DNA from: CAVUDO01 sp963740255
GTDB taxonomy: Bacteria > Actinomycetota > Actinomycetes > Mycobacteriales > Cryptosporangiaceae
Reading direction: 5' to 3'
Assembly (NCBI GenBank): GCA_963740255.1
Contig: CAVUDO010000002.1
Coordinates: 992,001-1,056,000, forward strand
DNA: 64,000 bases
Below, in pieces: positions 17,997 to 26,617 of this stretch (its first letter is position 1; each line of letters starts with the position of its first letter). The position numbers and the translations under genes are program-made. The notes beneath the pieces were generated by a model. It saw only the letters and a list, made by a program, of their open reading frames with translations, was not told where the DNA came from and searched no databases.

Positions 17997-18420
17997 GGGC
18001 GGTCTCCAGGGCTCTTCCTCGGGAGACGCCACCAGGGCGCCTCGGGTCCAGCGTAGGCACCCGACCGGCCGGACGGGCACCCTCTGCCCGATTGTCTGCC
18101 CCGGTTGCCGCCGCATCGGGCGCCGTTCCCCCTGGTACCAGGGGCTTCCCGTCCGCAACGACCTGTTCGGGGTGCACCGGAATCGCGGTCGGGCCCACCG
18201 GAACATCCGGCCAGGCTGTACCGTTGCACCCAGTACATCGGCTCGATCCAGGCCCCCGGTCCCACATTTGTCGCCGAGAGCGACCTTCCGCCGAGAGGCG
18301 ACCCGGCGGGTCGATGCACGCGAGAGCCGCCCCGTCACCGGGGCGGCTTCTCGCACCTCTGGCCGTCCCACGCGGCGAGGCCTGTCGTCCGGCGTCGGAG
18401 CGAGCCGATACGTTTCTCCC
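17997..18420. other. 424-bp intergenic region with a palindrome and a hairpin
   Basis: No credible ORF. It separates a leftward gene from the rightward K+ channel. It contains a perfect 16-bp palindrome, CCCCTGGTACCAGGGG (18129-18144), two CACCGGAA copies about 20 bp apart near 18180-18205, and a strong hairpin at 18321-18353. The hairpin precedes the channel start by 68 bp and could be an attenuator in its leader. I could not match the region to a known riboswitch class. Confidence 0.45.
18321..18353 (+). terminator. GC-rich hairpin in the K+ channel leader (possible attenuator)
   Basis: CGAGAGCCGCCCCG and CGGGGCGGCTTCTCG pair around a TCAC loop with a single bulged base, a roughly 14-bp stem. 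It lies between the probable promoter region and the channel GTG at 18421, without a U-tract. It may act as a leader attenuator, or merely stabilise the RNA. Confidence 0.45.
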
Positions 18421-19473
18421 GTGGACCCACGCTCGGACTCGCCGCTCGCGCGCGCCGCGATCAGGTTGCCGCAGCAGCCGGCGAGCGCCTCCCGGGCGCT
18501 CCTGGCCCGGCTCGTCACCGCGATCGCGCTGGTCGTCCTGGTGACGCTGGTGGTCTACGCCGACCGGGACGGCTACCAGGACGCCCACTCCCCCGATCCG
18601 ATCACCGTCCTCGACGCCGCGTACTACGCGGTGGTCACGCTCTCCACCACGGGCTACGGCGACATCACCCCGGTCAGCGCCGGGGCCCGCCTGGTCAACA
18701 TCCTCCTCATCACGCCGGCCCGACTGCTGTTCCTGATCATCCTGGTCGGCACCACGCTGGAGGTGCTCACCGACCGCTACCGGACCAACATCCGACTCGA
18801 CCGCTGGAGGAAACGGGTGAAGGACCACTACGTCGTGTGCGGCTACGGCACCAAGGGCCGCAGCGCCGTCAAGGCCCTGCTGGAGAACGGCGTGCCCCGC
18901 GACCGCATCGTGGTGGTCGAGTCCGCTCCGGCCGCCGCCCGGGAGGCCTCGGCCGCGGGACTCACGGTCGTCGAGGGCTCCAGCACCCGCGCGGCCATCC
19001 TCGGCCAGGCAGAGGTCACCAAGGCGAAGGCGGTGATCGTCAGCACCAACTCCGACGACGCGGCCGTGCTGACCACGCTGACCGCCCGCCAACTCACCAG
19101 CGGCCAGGTGCGGATCGTCGCCTCGGCCCGCGAAGGCGAGAACGCGCCGCTGCTCAAGCAGAGCGGCGCCCACCAGGTGGTGGTCTCGTCCGAGACGGCC
19201 GGGCGACTGCTCGGCCTCTCGACGATGGCCCCGCCGGTGATCGACGTGGTCGAGGATCTGCTCACCCCCGGCGCGGGTATGGCGCTCGCGATGCGCTCGG
19301 CCGCCCGGGACGAGGTGGGCCGCTCGCCGCGGGATCTCGACGACGTGGTGATCGCGATCTACCGCCGGGGCCGGCTGATGCAGCTCCGCGAACCGGACAC
19401 GCACCGGCTGGAAACCGGCGACCAGGTGATCTACGTCCGCGACGACCGGCCGCCCCCGGACCCCACCGCGTGA
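18421..19473 (+). CDS. Two-helix potassium channel with TrkA-N (RCK) domain
   Basis: A 350-residue Kch/MthK-like channel. Transmembrane helix 1 is at about residues 27-45. The pore loop carries the selectivity filter TTGYGD near residue 78, and helix 2 is at about residues 93-117. The cytosolic RCK domain follows with Rossmann motif VVCGYGTKGRSAV, then a TrkA-C-like end. It should act as a ligand-gated K+ channel in the cytoplasmic membrane. The start is GTG 18421; no strong ribosome binding site is visible. The stop overlaps the helicase start by four bases. Confidence 0.88.
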   Translation: MDPRSDSPLARAAIRLPQQPASASRALLARLVTAIALVVLVTLVVYADRDGYQDAHSPDPITVLDAAYYAVVTLSTTGYGDITPVSAGARLVNILLITPARLLFLIILVGTTLEVLTDRYRTNIRLDRWRKRVKDHYVVCGYGTKGRSAVKALLENGVPRDRIVVVESAPAAAREASAAGLTVVEGSSTRAAILGQAEVTKAKAVIVSTNSDDAAVLTTLTARQLTSGQVRIVASAREGENAPLLKQSGAHQVVVSSETAGRLLGLSTMAPPVIDVVEDLLTPGAGMALAMRSAARDEVGRSPRDLDDVVIAIYRRGRLMQLREPDTHRLETGDQVIYVRDDRPPPDPTA

Positions 19474-21602
19474 CCTCGACGGGTAGCCCAGGCGCCGACG
19501 TCCGGCTGGGGAAAGGCGACGGCACGCTGCGGGCGCGGGCCGAAGAGGTCCTCCGGGCCCTGGCCGGACCGGACGCCCGGTTGCGGGACGACCAGTGGAC
19601 AGCGGTTCGCGAGCTCGTCGTCGCCCGGTCCCGCGTGCTGGTGGTGCAGCGCACCGGCTGGGGCAAGTCGGCGGTGTACTTCGTGGCGACCGCCCTGCTG
19701 CGGAGCCAGGGCGCCGGCCCGACCGTGATCGTGTCGCCGCTGCTCGCGCTGATGCGCAACCAGGTCGCCGCCGCCGCGCGGGCCGGGATCCGCGCCGCCA
19801 CGATCAACTCCACCAACCTCGACGACTGGGAGGCGGTGTACGCCTCCGTCGAGGACGGCGCCGTGGACGTGCTGCTGGTCAGCCCCGAACGACTCAACAA
19901 TCCCGACTTCCGCGACCAGGTGCTGCCCCGGCTGGTGGAGACCACCGGTCTGCTGGTGGTCGACGAGGCGCACTGCATCTCCGACTGGGGCCACGACTTC
20001 CGCCCGGACTACCGCCGGCTGCGACAGTTCCTCGCCACACTGCGACCGGGCGTGCCGGTGCTCGCCACCACCGCGACCGCCAACGCCCGGGTCGTCACCG
20101 ACGTCGCGAGCCAGCTCGGGCTCGGTGGCGACGGCGACGCGCTGGTGCTGCGGGGGCCGCTCGACCGGGACAGCCTGCACCTGGCCGTGGTCCGCCTGCC
20201 CACCCACGCCGAGCGCCTGGGCTGGCTGGACGAACAGCTGGCGACGTTGCCCGGCTCCGGCATCGTCTACACCCTGACCACCGCCGGGGCGGCCGACGTG
20301 GCCGCGTACCTGCGCGAACGGGGCCACGAGGTGGTGGCCTACTCCGGCAAGACCGATCCGGCCGAGCGGCTCGACGCCGAGGAAGCCCTGCTCGGCAACC
20401 GGGTGAAGGCGCTGGTGGCCACGTCGGCGCTGGGCATGGGGTTCGACAAGCCCGACCTGGGTTTCGTCGTCCACCTGGGCGCCCCGCCGTCGCCGATCGC
20501 CTACTACCAGCAGGTCGGGCGGGCCGGCCGCGGGGTGCGTCGGGCCGAAGTGGTGCTGCTGCCGGGCCGCGAGGACGAGGAGATCTGGCGCTACTTCGCC
20601 TCGCTGGCGTTCCCGACCGAGCACCAGGTGCGGTCGATCCTGGCCGCCCTGGACGCCGACCGGCCGCTGTCCACCGCCGCCCTGGAGACGCGGGTGGAGC
20701 TCCGCCGGGCGCGGCTGGAGATGACGCTCAAGGTGCTCGACGTGGACGGCGCGGTGCGCCGGGTCCGGGGCGGCTGGGTGGCGACCGGGCAGCCATGGGC
20801 CTACGACGCCGACCGGTACGCCCAGCTGGCCGCCGCCCGCCGGGACGAGCAGGACGCGATGCGCGCCTACGCCGACACCGACGGATGCCGGATGGATTTC
20901 CTCCGCCGGCAGCTCGACGACCCCGACTCCGCGCCGTGCGGGCGCTGCGACCGGTGCGGAGGCGTGCAGTGGGTGAGCTCGGCCGACGCCGGCCGGGTCG
21001 CCGCGGCGCGCCAGCGGTTGGACCGTCCCGGCGTGGAGGTCGAACCCCGGTCCCAGTGGCCGACCGGGATGGCCGCGCTCGGCGTGCCGCTGTCCGGCCG
21101 GATCGCGGCCGGCGAGCGGGCTGTCGACGGACGGGCGGTGGCTCGGCTGACCGGGCTGGGGTGGGGCGACCGGGTCCGGTCCCTGCTGGCAGCGCCGGAC
21201 GGCGAGGTGTCCGAGGACGTGGCGCAGGCCGCCGTACGGGTGCTCACCGGCTGGGACTGGGAACGGCGCCCCGAGGTGGTCGTCTCGATGGGCTCGCGGA
21301 GCCGTCCGGTGCTGGTGGCCTCGCTCGCCGGACGGATCGCCGAGATCGGTCGGCTCCCGTACGCCGGTGCGTTGACGGGTTCGCCCGCAGCGCCCCGGGA
21401 CACCAACAGCGCCCAGCGCCTGGCGGCGCTGCACGGGGCGTTCAAGGTGCCGGAGGACGTCGCGGCAGCGGTCGCCGGCAAGTCGGTGCTGCTGGTGGAC
21501 GACCGCGCCGAGAGCCGGTGGACGCTCACGGTCACCGCCCGTCTGCTGCGGCAGGCCGGTGCGGACGTGGTGCTCCCCCTCGTGCTGGGCCTCGACGCCT
21601 GA
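19470..21602 (+). CDS. RecQ-family ATP-dependent DNA helicase with C-terminal PRTase-like domain
   Basis: A 710-residue SF2 helicase. Walker A is QRTGWGKSA (about 60-68), the DEAH box is at 165-168 followed by CISDWGHDFRPDY, and motif VI is QQVGRAGRG. A RecQ-type zinc site has four cysteines (about residues 473-496: C...CGRCDRC). The C-terminal 150 residues include KSVLLVDDRAESRWTLT, which resembles a phosphoribosyltransferase loop. It unwinds DNA 3'-5' by family analogy. The GTG overlaps the K+ channel stop (GTGA), so expression is coupled to an unrelated gene. Confidence 0.88.
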   Translation: MTSTGSPGADVRLGKGDGTLRARAEEVLRALAGPDARLRDDQWTAVRELVVARSRVLVVQRTGWGKSAVYFVATALLRSQGAGPTVIVSPLLALMRNQVAAAARAGIRAATINSTNLDDWEAVYASVEDGAVDVLLVSPERLNNPDFRDQVLPRLVETTGLLVVDEAHCISDWGHDFRPDYRRLRQFLATLRPGVPVLATTATANARVVTDVASQLGLGGDGDALVLRGPLDRDSLHLAVVRLPTHAERLGWLDEQLATLPGSGIVYTLTTAGAADVAAYLRERGHEVVAYSGKTDPAERLDAEEALLGNRVKALVATSALGMGFDKPDLGFVVHLGAPPSPIAYYQQVGRAGRGVRRAEVVLLPGREDEEIWRYFASLAFPTEHQVRSILAALDADRPLSTAALETRVELRRARLEMTLKVLDVDGAVRRVRGGWVATGQPWAYDADRYAQLAAARRDEQDAMRAYADTDGCRMDFLRRQLDDPDSAPCGRCDRCGGVQWVSSADAGRVAAARQRLDRPGVEVEPRSQWPTGMAALGVPLSGRIAAGERAVDGRAVARLTGLGWGDRVRSLLAAPDGEVSEDVAQAAVRVLTGWDWERRPEVVVSMGSRSRPVLVASLAGRIAEIGRLPYAGALTGSPAAPRDTNSAQRLAALHGAFKVPEDVAAAVAGKSVLLVDDRAESRWTLTVTARLLRQAGADVVLPLVLGLDA

Positions 21603-21724
21603 CCGCCGCCCCGGCACCACCTCACCGCGGCCCACCTGCACCGGCCGCCCCGCCAACCGGCGCCGTCTCCGTGCCCGACGGCCACCGTGTACTGGCCGCG
21701 GACGGGTCGAGGCCGTGACCCAGC

Positions 21725-22459
21725 TCAGCGCGGACAGAAGTCCAGCATGGACCCGAGCGCGGACTCGTCGGCCCGGGTGATCGGAAGGCCGTACTTGACC
21801 GTCGCGCGGACGTACCGCACGGCGTAGGCACACTGGTACGGCCGCCGTGGACGCCAGGCCCCTGGTCCCTTGTCGCTCTTGGACTGGTTGGATGCCCTGT
21901 CCACCGCGAGGAGGTTGTCCGGGTCGTTGGCGAACGCCAGCCGCCGCTGGTCGCTCCACGCCTTGGCGCCCGCGGCCCAGGCTCGGCTCAACGGGACGAC
22001 GTGGTCGATCTGGATCAGCGAGGTAGTGGTGTGCCGCCGACCGGTGTAGGGCGAGACCCACGCGCCGCCGGTGACCTTGCACCCCCGGGTGCCGGCCTTG
22101 ACCCGGACAGTGGCGGGCTGGGCGTCCCGGCGCAGGATGTCGTTGCGGGTGTCGCATCCGTTACGGGACAACGCGACCCCCACCGCGGCGTCGCTCCACG
22201 ACTGGCCGAACCGGTCGCGTTCGTAGCTGCTGTCCCGGCCGGGGAACGAGGTCACGGTCACCTTCGGCAGCATCTCCCGCGACCATCGCACGACCGCCGG
22301 GTCGACCGTGATGTCGGCGCCTGGGTCGGCGGGTAACGACGGCGTCGCGCCGTCGGCCCGACCGGGCGTGACATCCACGGTCACCCCGCAGCCGGCGGGA
22401 CCGATCGCCACCACAGCCACGGCCAGGGTGGACACCACCCAGCGGCCTACTCTGTCCAC
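21725..22459 (-). CDS. Secreted HNH endonuclease-family protein (DUF1524-like)
   Basis: A 244-residue exported protein. The N-terminal hydrophobic segment VVSTLAVAVVAIGPAGC ends in a cysteine at position 24, a weak lipobox, so it may be a lipoprotein or simply secreted. The nuclease core is QIDHVVPLSRAW followed by FANDPDNLLAVDRASNQSK, the HNH arrangement of the GmrSD-C/DUF1524 family common in actinomycete extracellular nucleases. The C-terminal CAYAVRYVRATVKYGL is typical. The start is GTG 22459, with GGGAGG six bases upstream. No immunity gene is beside it. Confidence 0.85.
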   Translation of the reverse strand: MDRVGRWVVSTLAVAVVAIGPAGCGVTVDVTPGRADGATPSLPADPGADITVDPAVVRWSREMLPKVTVTSFPGRDSSYERDRFGQSWSDAAVGVALSRNGCDTRNDILRRDAQPATVRVKAGTRGCKVTGGAWVSPYTGRRHTTTSLIQIDHVVPLSRAWAAGAKAWSDQRRLAFANDPDNLLAVDRASNQSKSDKGPGAWRPRRPYQCAYAVRYVRATVKYGLPITRADESALGSMLDFCPR

Positions 22460-22561
22460 TTCGGCCTCCCAGCGTCGGTGGACATGCTCCACCCACACCG
22501 GACACGACGTCACACCGGCCTCCGTCCCTGTCGAGCGATCCGATCGGACGGCCCGGACCCG

Positions 22562-22602
22562 CGGCGAGGGGTGACGGCGAACCACACCGTCACCCCTCGC
22601 CG
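22562..22602 (-). terminator. Strong hairpin terminator after nrdJ
   Basis: A perfect 16-bp stem (CGGCGAGGGGTGACGG pairing with CCGTCACCCCTCGCCG) around a 9-base loop, 23 bases beyond the nrdJ stop on the minus strand. It lies between nrdJ and the HNH gene. There is no U-tract, as usual in high-GC actinomycetes. Confidence 0.8.
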
Positions 22603-22625
22603 TGCCGCGCTGACGCGGCGGAGCC

Positions 22626-25463
22626 TCAGCTGCAGCCCGATGTGCTGCCGCAGCCCTCGCAGACGAAGCAGGAACCGGCCGGACGCATCTTCGTGCCGCA
22701 GGTGAGGCAGAGCGGCGCGTCCGCGGCCGTGCCGAGCACGGCTTCCAGCAGTTCGGTGGACGACCCCACGCCTGCCGGCGGCGTGCCGGCACCGAGCGCC
22801 GCCGGGCCCGGCTTGGCCGGTGCCTCGCGCGGCGCCGACGCGGCCATCGCCACCAGGTCGACCTCGTCCGTGCCGGCGTCCAGCGCGGCGATCCGTTCCG
22901 CCGCCGACAGGATGCCCAGCTCGACCCGCTTCTCGGCGGGCAGGAAGTCCAGCGCCAGCCGCCGGAAGATGTAGTCGAGCATGGACGTCGCGATCCGGAT
23001 GTCCGGGTCGTCGGTCATCCCGGCCGGCTCGAACCGCATGTTGGTGAACTTGGCGACGTAGGTCTCCAGCGGCACGCCGTACTGCAGGCCGATCGAGATG
23101 GCCACCGAGAAGGCGTCCATGATCCCGGCCAGCGTCGAGCCCTGCTTGCTCATCTTGAGGAAGACCTCGCCGAGCCCGTCGTCCGGGTAGGACGAGGCGG
23201 TCATGTAGCCCTCGGCGCCGGCCACCGAGAACGACGTGGTCGTGCTCGGCCGCGACTTCGGCAGCCGCTTGCGCACCGCCCGGTACTCCACGGTGGCCGG
23301 CTCACCGGTGGCCGACCGGGCCTTGCTGCCACCCGCGGACAGCGGCTGGCCGACCTTGCAGTTGTCGCGGTAGACCGCGAGCGCCTTCAGGCCCAGCCGC
23401 CAGCCCTCGGCATAGACGTGCTGGATGTCGGCCACCGTGGCCGTCTCGGGCAGGTTCACCGTCTTGCTGATCGCGCCGCTGATGAACGGCTGGACCGCGG
23501 CCATCATCCGGACGTGGCCCATCGCCTTGATCGAGCGCTGGCCCATCGCGCAGTCGAACACCGAGTAGTGCTCGGGGCGCAGGCTCGGCGCGTCGACGAC
23601 GTGGCCGTGCTCGGCGATGTACTCGACGATCGCCTCGACCTGCTCGTCGGGATAGCCCAGGCCCTGCAACGCGCGCGGGACGGTCTGGTTGACGAACTGC
23701 ATCGAGCCGCCGCCGACCAGCTTCTTGAACTTCACCAGCGCCAGGTCGGGCTCGATGCCGGTGGTGTCGCAGTCCATCATCAGGCCGATCGTGCCGGTCG
23801 GCGCCAGGACGCTGGCCTGGGCGTTGCGCCAGCCGTTCTTCTCGCCGAGCTTCAGCCCGGCCTGCCACTGGGCGGTGGCCTCGCGCAGGATCTCCTCGTC
23901 GGCCCCGACCGCGCGGACGGCGTCGTTGGCGGCCGCGTGCTTGCGCATCACCCGCTTGTGCGCGGTGGCGTTGCGGGCGTACCCGTCGTAGGCGCCGACC
24001 ACGCCGGCCAGCTCGGCCGAGCGGCGGTAGGCGGTGCCGGTCATCAGCGAGGTGATCGCCGCGGCGAGCGCGCGGCCCCCGTCCGAGTCGTACGCGTGCG
24101 CGGTGGCCATCAGCAGCGCCCCGAGGTTGGCGTAGCCGATGCCGAGCTGGCGGTACGCACGGGTGGTCTCGGCGATCGGTTCGGTGGGGAAGTCGGCGAA
24201 GCAGATGGAGATGTCCATCGCGGTGATGACCAGCTCGACGGCCTTGACGAACGTGGCGAGGTCGAACGTGCCGTCGGGGCGGAGGAACTTCATCAGGTTG
24301 AGCGAGGCGAGGTTGCAGGAGGAGTTGTCCAGGTGCAGGTACTCGCTGCACGGGTTGCTCGCGGTGATCCGGCCGGACTCCGGGCAGGTGTGCCAGTCGT
24401 TGATCGTGTCGTCGTACTGGATGCCCGGGTCGGCGCACTCCCAGGCGGCCGTGGCCATCTTGCCGAACAGCGTGCGGGCGTCGACGGCGTCGATCACCGC
24501 CCCGTCCAGCCGCGAGCGCAGGCCGAACTCGGTACCGTTCTCCACGGCCTTCATGAACTCGTCGGTGACCCGGACGGAGTTGTTGGCGTTCTGGTACTGC
24601 ACGGAGGTGATGTCCTTGCCGCCGAGGTCCATGTCGAACCCGGCGTCGCGCAGGACCCGGATCTTGTCCTCCTCGCGCGCCTTGAGGTCGATGAACTCCT
24701 CGATGTCGGGGTGGTCGACGTCCAGGACGACCATCTTGGCCGCCCGCCGGGTGGCGCCGCCGGACTTGATCGTGCCGGCCGAGGCGTCCGCGCCGCGCAT
24801 GAAGCTCACCGGCCCCGACGCGGTGCCGCCGCTGCTGAGCAGCTCCTTGCTCGACCGGATCCGGGACAGGTTGAGGCCGGCACCGGAGCCGCCCTTGAAG
24901 ATCAGGCCCTCCTCCCGGTACCAGTTCAGGATCGAGTCCATCGTGTCGTCGACGGAAAGGATGAAGCAGGCCGATACCTGCTGCGGGGAGCTGGTACCCA
25001 CGTTGAACCAGACCGGGGAGTTGAAGCTGAACACCTGGTGCAGCAGCATCGACGTCAGCTCGTGCTCGAAGATCTCGGCGTCGGCGTCGGTCGCGAAGTA
25101 GCCGTGCTGCCGGCCGGCGGCGACGTAGGTGGAGACCACCCGGTCGATGAGCTGGCGCAGGCTGGACTCGCGCTGCGGCTGGCCGACCGCGCCCCGGAAG
25201 TACTTCGAGGTCACGATGTTCGTCGCGTTGACCGACCAGAAATCGGGGAACTCCACCCCGCGCTGCTCGAAGTTGACCGAGCCGTCACGCCAGTTGGTCA
25301 TCACGACATCGCGGCGCTCCCACGTCACCTCGTCGTAGGGATGCACGCCCTCGGTGGTGTAGACCCTCCCGATCCTCAGGCCGGTGGCCTTCCCGGTGTC
25401 CCCCCTGGCCTCGCGCGCCTTGGTGCTTCCGGCGCCCCGCGAGCTACCCACCGCCTCGGTCAT
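22626..25463 (-). CDS. nrdJ: Vitamin B12-dependent ribonucleoside-diphosphate reductase (class II)
   Basis: A 945-residue adenosylcobalamin-dependent reductase that makes deoxyribonucleotides. Visible signatures are CFILSVDDT, the LSRIRSSKE active-site region, NPCSEYLHLDNSSCNLASLNL, SVLAPTGTIG in the barrel, and a cysteine-rich C-terminus (CLTCGTKMRPAG...C..C) for thioredoxin-linked re-reduction. Length matches the large actinobacterial form. The ATG at 25463 follows GGGGGAG by five bases. It lies downstream of nrdR on the same strand, with a 171-bp gap. I found no cobalamin riboswitch in that gap. Confidence 0.95.
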   Translation of the reverse strand: MTEAVGSSRGAGSTKAREARGDTGKATGLRIGRVYTTEGVHPYDEVTWERRDVVMTNWRDGSVNFEQRGVEFPDFWSVNATNIVTSKYFRGAVGQPQRESSLRQLIDRVVSTYVAAGRQHGYFATDADAEIFEHELTSMLLHQVFSFNSPVWFNVGTSSPQQVSACFILSVDDTMDSILNWYREEGLIFKGGSGAGLNLSRIRSSKELLSSGGTASGPVSFMRGADASAGTIKSGGATRRAAKMVVLDVDHPDIEEFIDLKAREEDKIRVLRDAGFDMDLGGKDITSVQYQNANNSVRVTDEFMKAVENGTEFGLRSRLDGAVIDAVDARTLFGKMATAAWECADPGIQYDDTINDWHTCPESGRITASNPCSEYLHLDNSSCNLASLNLMKFLRPDGTFDLATFVKAVELVITAMDISICFADFPTEPIAETTRAYRQLGIGYANLGALLMATAHAYDSDGGRALAAAITSLMTGTAYRRSAELAGVVGAYDGYARNATAHKRVMRKHAAANDAVRAVGADEEILREATAQWQAGLKLGEKNGWRNAQASVLAPTGTIGLMMDCDTTGIEPDLALVKFKKLVGGGSMQFVNQTVPRALQGLGYPDEQVEAIVEYIAEHGHVVDAPSLRPEHYSVFDCAMGQRSIKAMGHVRMMAAVQPFISGAISKTVNLPETATVADIQHVYAEGWRLGLKALAVYRDNCKVGQPLSAGGSKARSATGEPATVEYRAVRKRLPKSRPSTTTSFSVAGAEGYMTASSYPDDGLGEVFLKMSKQGSTLAGIMDAFSVAISIGLQYGVPLETYVAKFTNMRFEPAGMTDDPDIRIATSMLDYIFRRLALDFLPAEKRVELGILSAAERIAALDAGTDEVDLVAMAASAPREAPAKPGPAALGAGTPPAGVGSSTELLEAVLGTAADAPLCLTCGTKMRPAGSCFVCEGCGSTSGCS

Positions 25464-25634
25464 GTGACTCCCCCTAGCTCTCCGTCGATCCGCCGCGCGG
25501 GCGGACCGCCCCCGTGACTCATTCCTCTTCGCGTCCGTCTGTCTGCTTTGTATGGTGCGTGGAGCACCGATCTTTGTGGTGGAACCCTGTGGCGTCAGGG
25601 GGCGGCGCACCCCGGCGCTCCCGGAGCCGCCGGG

Positions 25635-26174
25635 TCAGCCTCCGGGGCCCGCGCCGCTGAGCGCCGAGCCGGAGTCGCGGGCCGCACCGACCACCTCATC
25701 CACCCGCTCCGCGCCTTCGTCCCCGTCCCGCTTCGCCGAACGCAGCGCCGCGATCTCGGACTCGAAGTCCTCCAGCGAGTCGAACGACCGGTAGACGCTG
25801 GCGAACCGCATGTAGGCCACCTCGTCCAGCTCGCGGAGCGGACCGAGGATCGCCAGGCCCACGTCGTGGGAGGCGATCTCGGCCGAGCCGGTGGCGCGGA
25901 CCGCCTCCTCGACCTGCTGGGCCAACAGCGCCAGGGCGTCGTCGTCCATCGGTCGGCCCTGGCAGGCCTTGCGGACGCCGGCGATCACCTTGACGCGACT
26001 GAACGGCTCGCTGACCCCGCTGCGCTTGACCACCGCGAGCACGGCCTCCTCCACCGTGGTGAACCGGCGACCGCAGCTGGGGCACGAACGCCGCCGCCGG
26101 ATCACCTGCCCCTCCTCGGCTTCGCGGGAGTCGACCACCCGCGAGTCGGGATGCCGGCAGTACGGGCACCTCAT
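25635..26174 (-). CDS. nrdR: Transcriptional repressor NrdR
   Basis: A 179-residue regulator of ribonucleotide reductase genes. The zinc ribbon MRCPYC...RRSCPSCGRRFTT is at the N-terminus; the ATP-cone domain follows from about residue 46 (VVKRSGVSEPFSRVKVIAGV). ATP/dATP binding sets its DNA-binding state. A Gly/Ala/Ser-rich tail of about 25 residues is extra to the 150-residue core. The ATG at 26174 has GAGGAGG nine bases upstream; the ATG at 26192 does not. It is probably co-transcribed with nrdJ and autoregulated through the boxes upstream. Confidence 0.95.
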   Translation of the reverse strand: MRCPYCRHPDSRVVDSREAEEGQVIRRRRSCPSCGRRFTTVEEAVLAVVKRSGVSEPFSRVKVIAGVRKACQGRPMDDDALALLAQQVEEAVRATGSAEIASHDVGLAILGPLRELDEVAYMRFASVYRSFDSLEDFESEIAALRSAKRDGDEGAERVDEVVGAARDSGSALSGAGPGG

Positions 26175-26285
26175 GGGGCCGAACCTCCTCACGATGAGTC
26201 AACGAACAGGCAGCGCCATCCAATGAATCGCGTCGTGCCGGTGGAAAACATTGTGGGTAGGGTGTGCGCATCCTGTGGGTAACAA

Positions 26286-26333
26286 ACCCAACCTCTAGCC
26301 GACTTACACTCCTGCAACCACTACATCTAGGGG
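26286..26333 (-). promoter_or_regulatory. Tandem NrdR-box-like sites upstream of nrdR
   Basis: Two degenerate 16-bp sites (26286-26301 and 26318-26333) both contain TCTAG, and their centres are exactly 32 bp apart, the spacing known for paired NrdR boxes. The second, CCACTACATCTAGGGG, matches 12 of 16 positions of the Streptomyces-type box ACACTATATCTAGTGC as I remember it; the first matches about 9. They lie about 110-160 bp upstream of the nrdR start. Confidence 0.55.
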
Positions 26334-26520
26334 TAAGCCTAGGTCTCGAAGTGCGCGACCGCAAGCGGATCACGGCCGTGTCGCGGTTCCCCGGGACCAT
26401 GCCGCCCGCCCCGTTACGCACCCGGCGTGTCGCGCTCGGTCATCGGCGCCGCACGGTGTACACGGCCCTCCAGACAGGGCGCGAGCCAGAGGCACGCCGC
26501 GGCCAGATCCCACGGCTCCA

Positions 26521-26588
26521 GTTCGACCTTGATCGGCTTCGACCTTGATCGGCTTCGACCTTGATCGGCCCTGACCGGCCCTGACCGG
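26521..26588. repeat. Short intergenic tandem repeats (3 x 16 bp, then 2 x 10 bp)
   Basis: Three adjacent 16-bp units, (G/C)TTCGACCTTGATCGG, at 26521-26536, 26537-26552 and 26553-26568, are followed by two copies of CCCTGACCGG (26569-26588). They lie in the gap after the LysM gene. The rest of that gap (26334-26520) shows no gene or clear signal. Confidence 0.85.
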
Positions 26589-26617
26589 CTCGTCGCCCCT
26601 CGGGCGGCGCCAGCTGG

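Noticed and set aside
19431..22157. 908-residue leftward open frame
   Set aside because: Antisense to the RecQ-like helicase; composition of a shadow frame.
23418..25517. 699-residue rightward open frame
   Set aside because: It is the complementary frame of nrdJ, with no domain and shadow-type composition.
25464..25634. Cobalamin riboswitch ahead of nrdJ
   Set aside because: I looked for the B12-box and found none; only a small GGTGC/GCACC stem is present.
26264..26548. 94-residue rightward ORF between nrdR and the LysM gene
   Set aside because: It crosses the NrdR-like boxes and the tandem repeat, with no ribosome binding site or domain.
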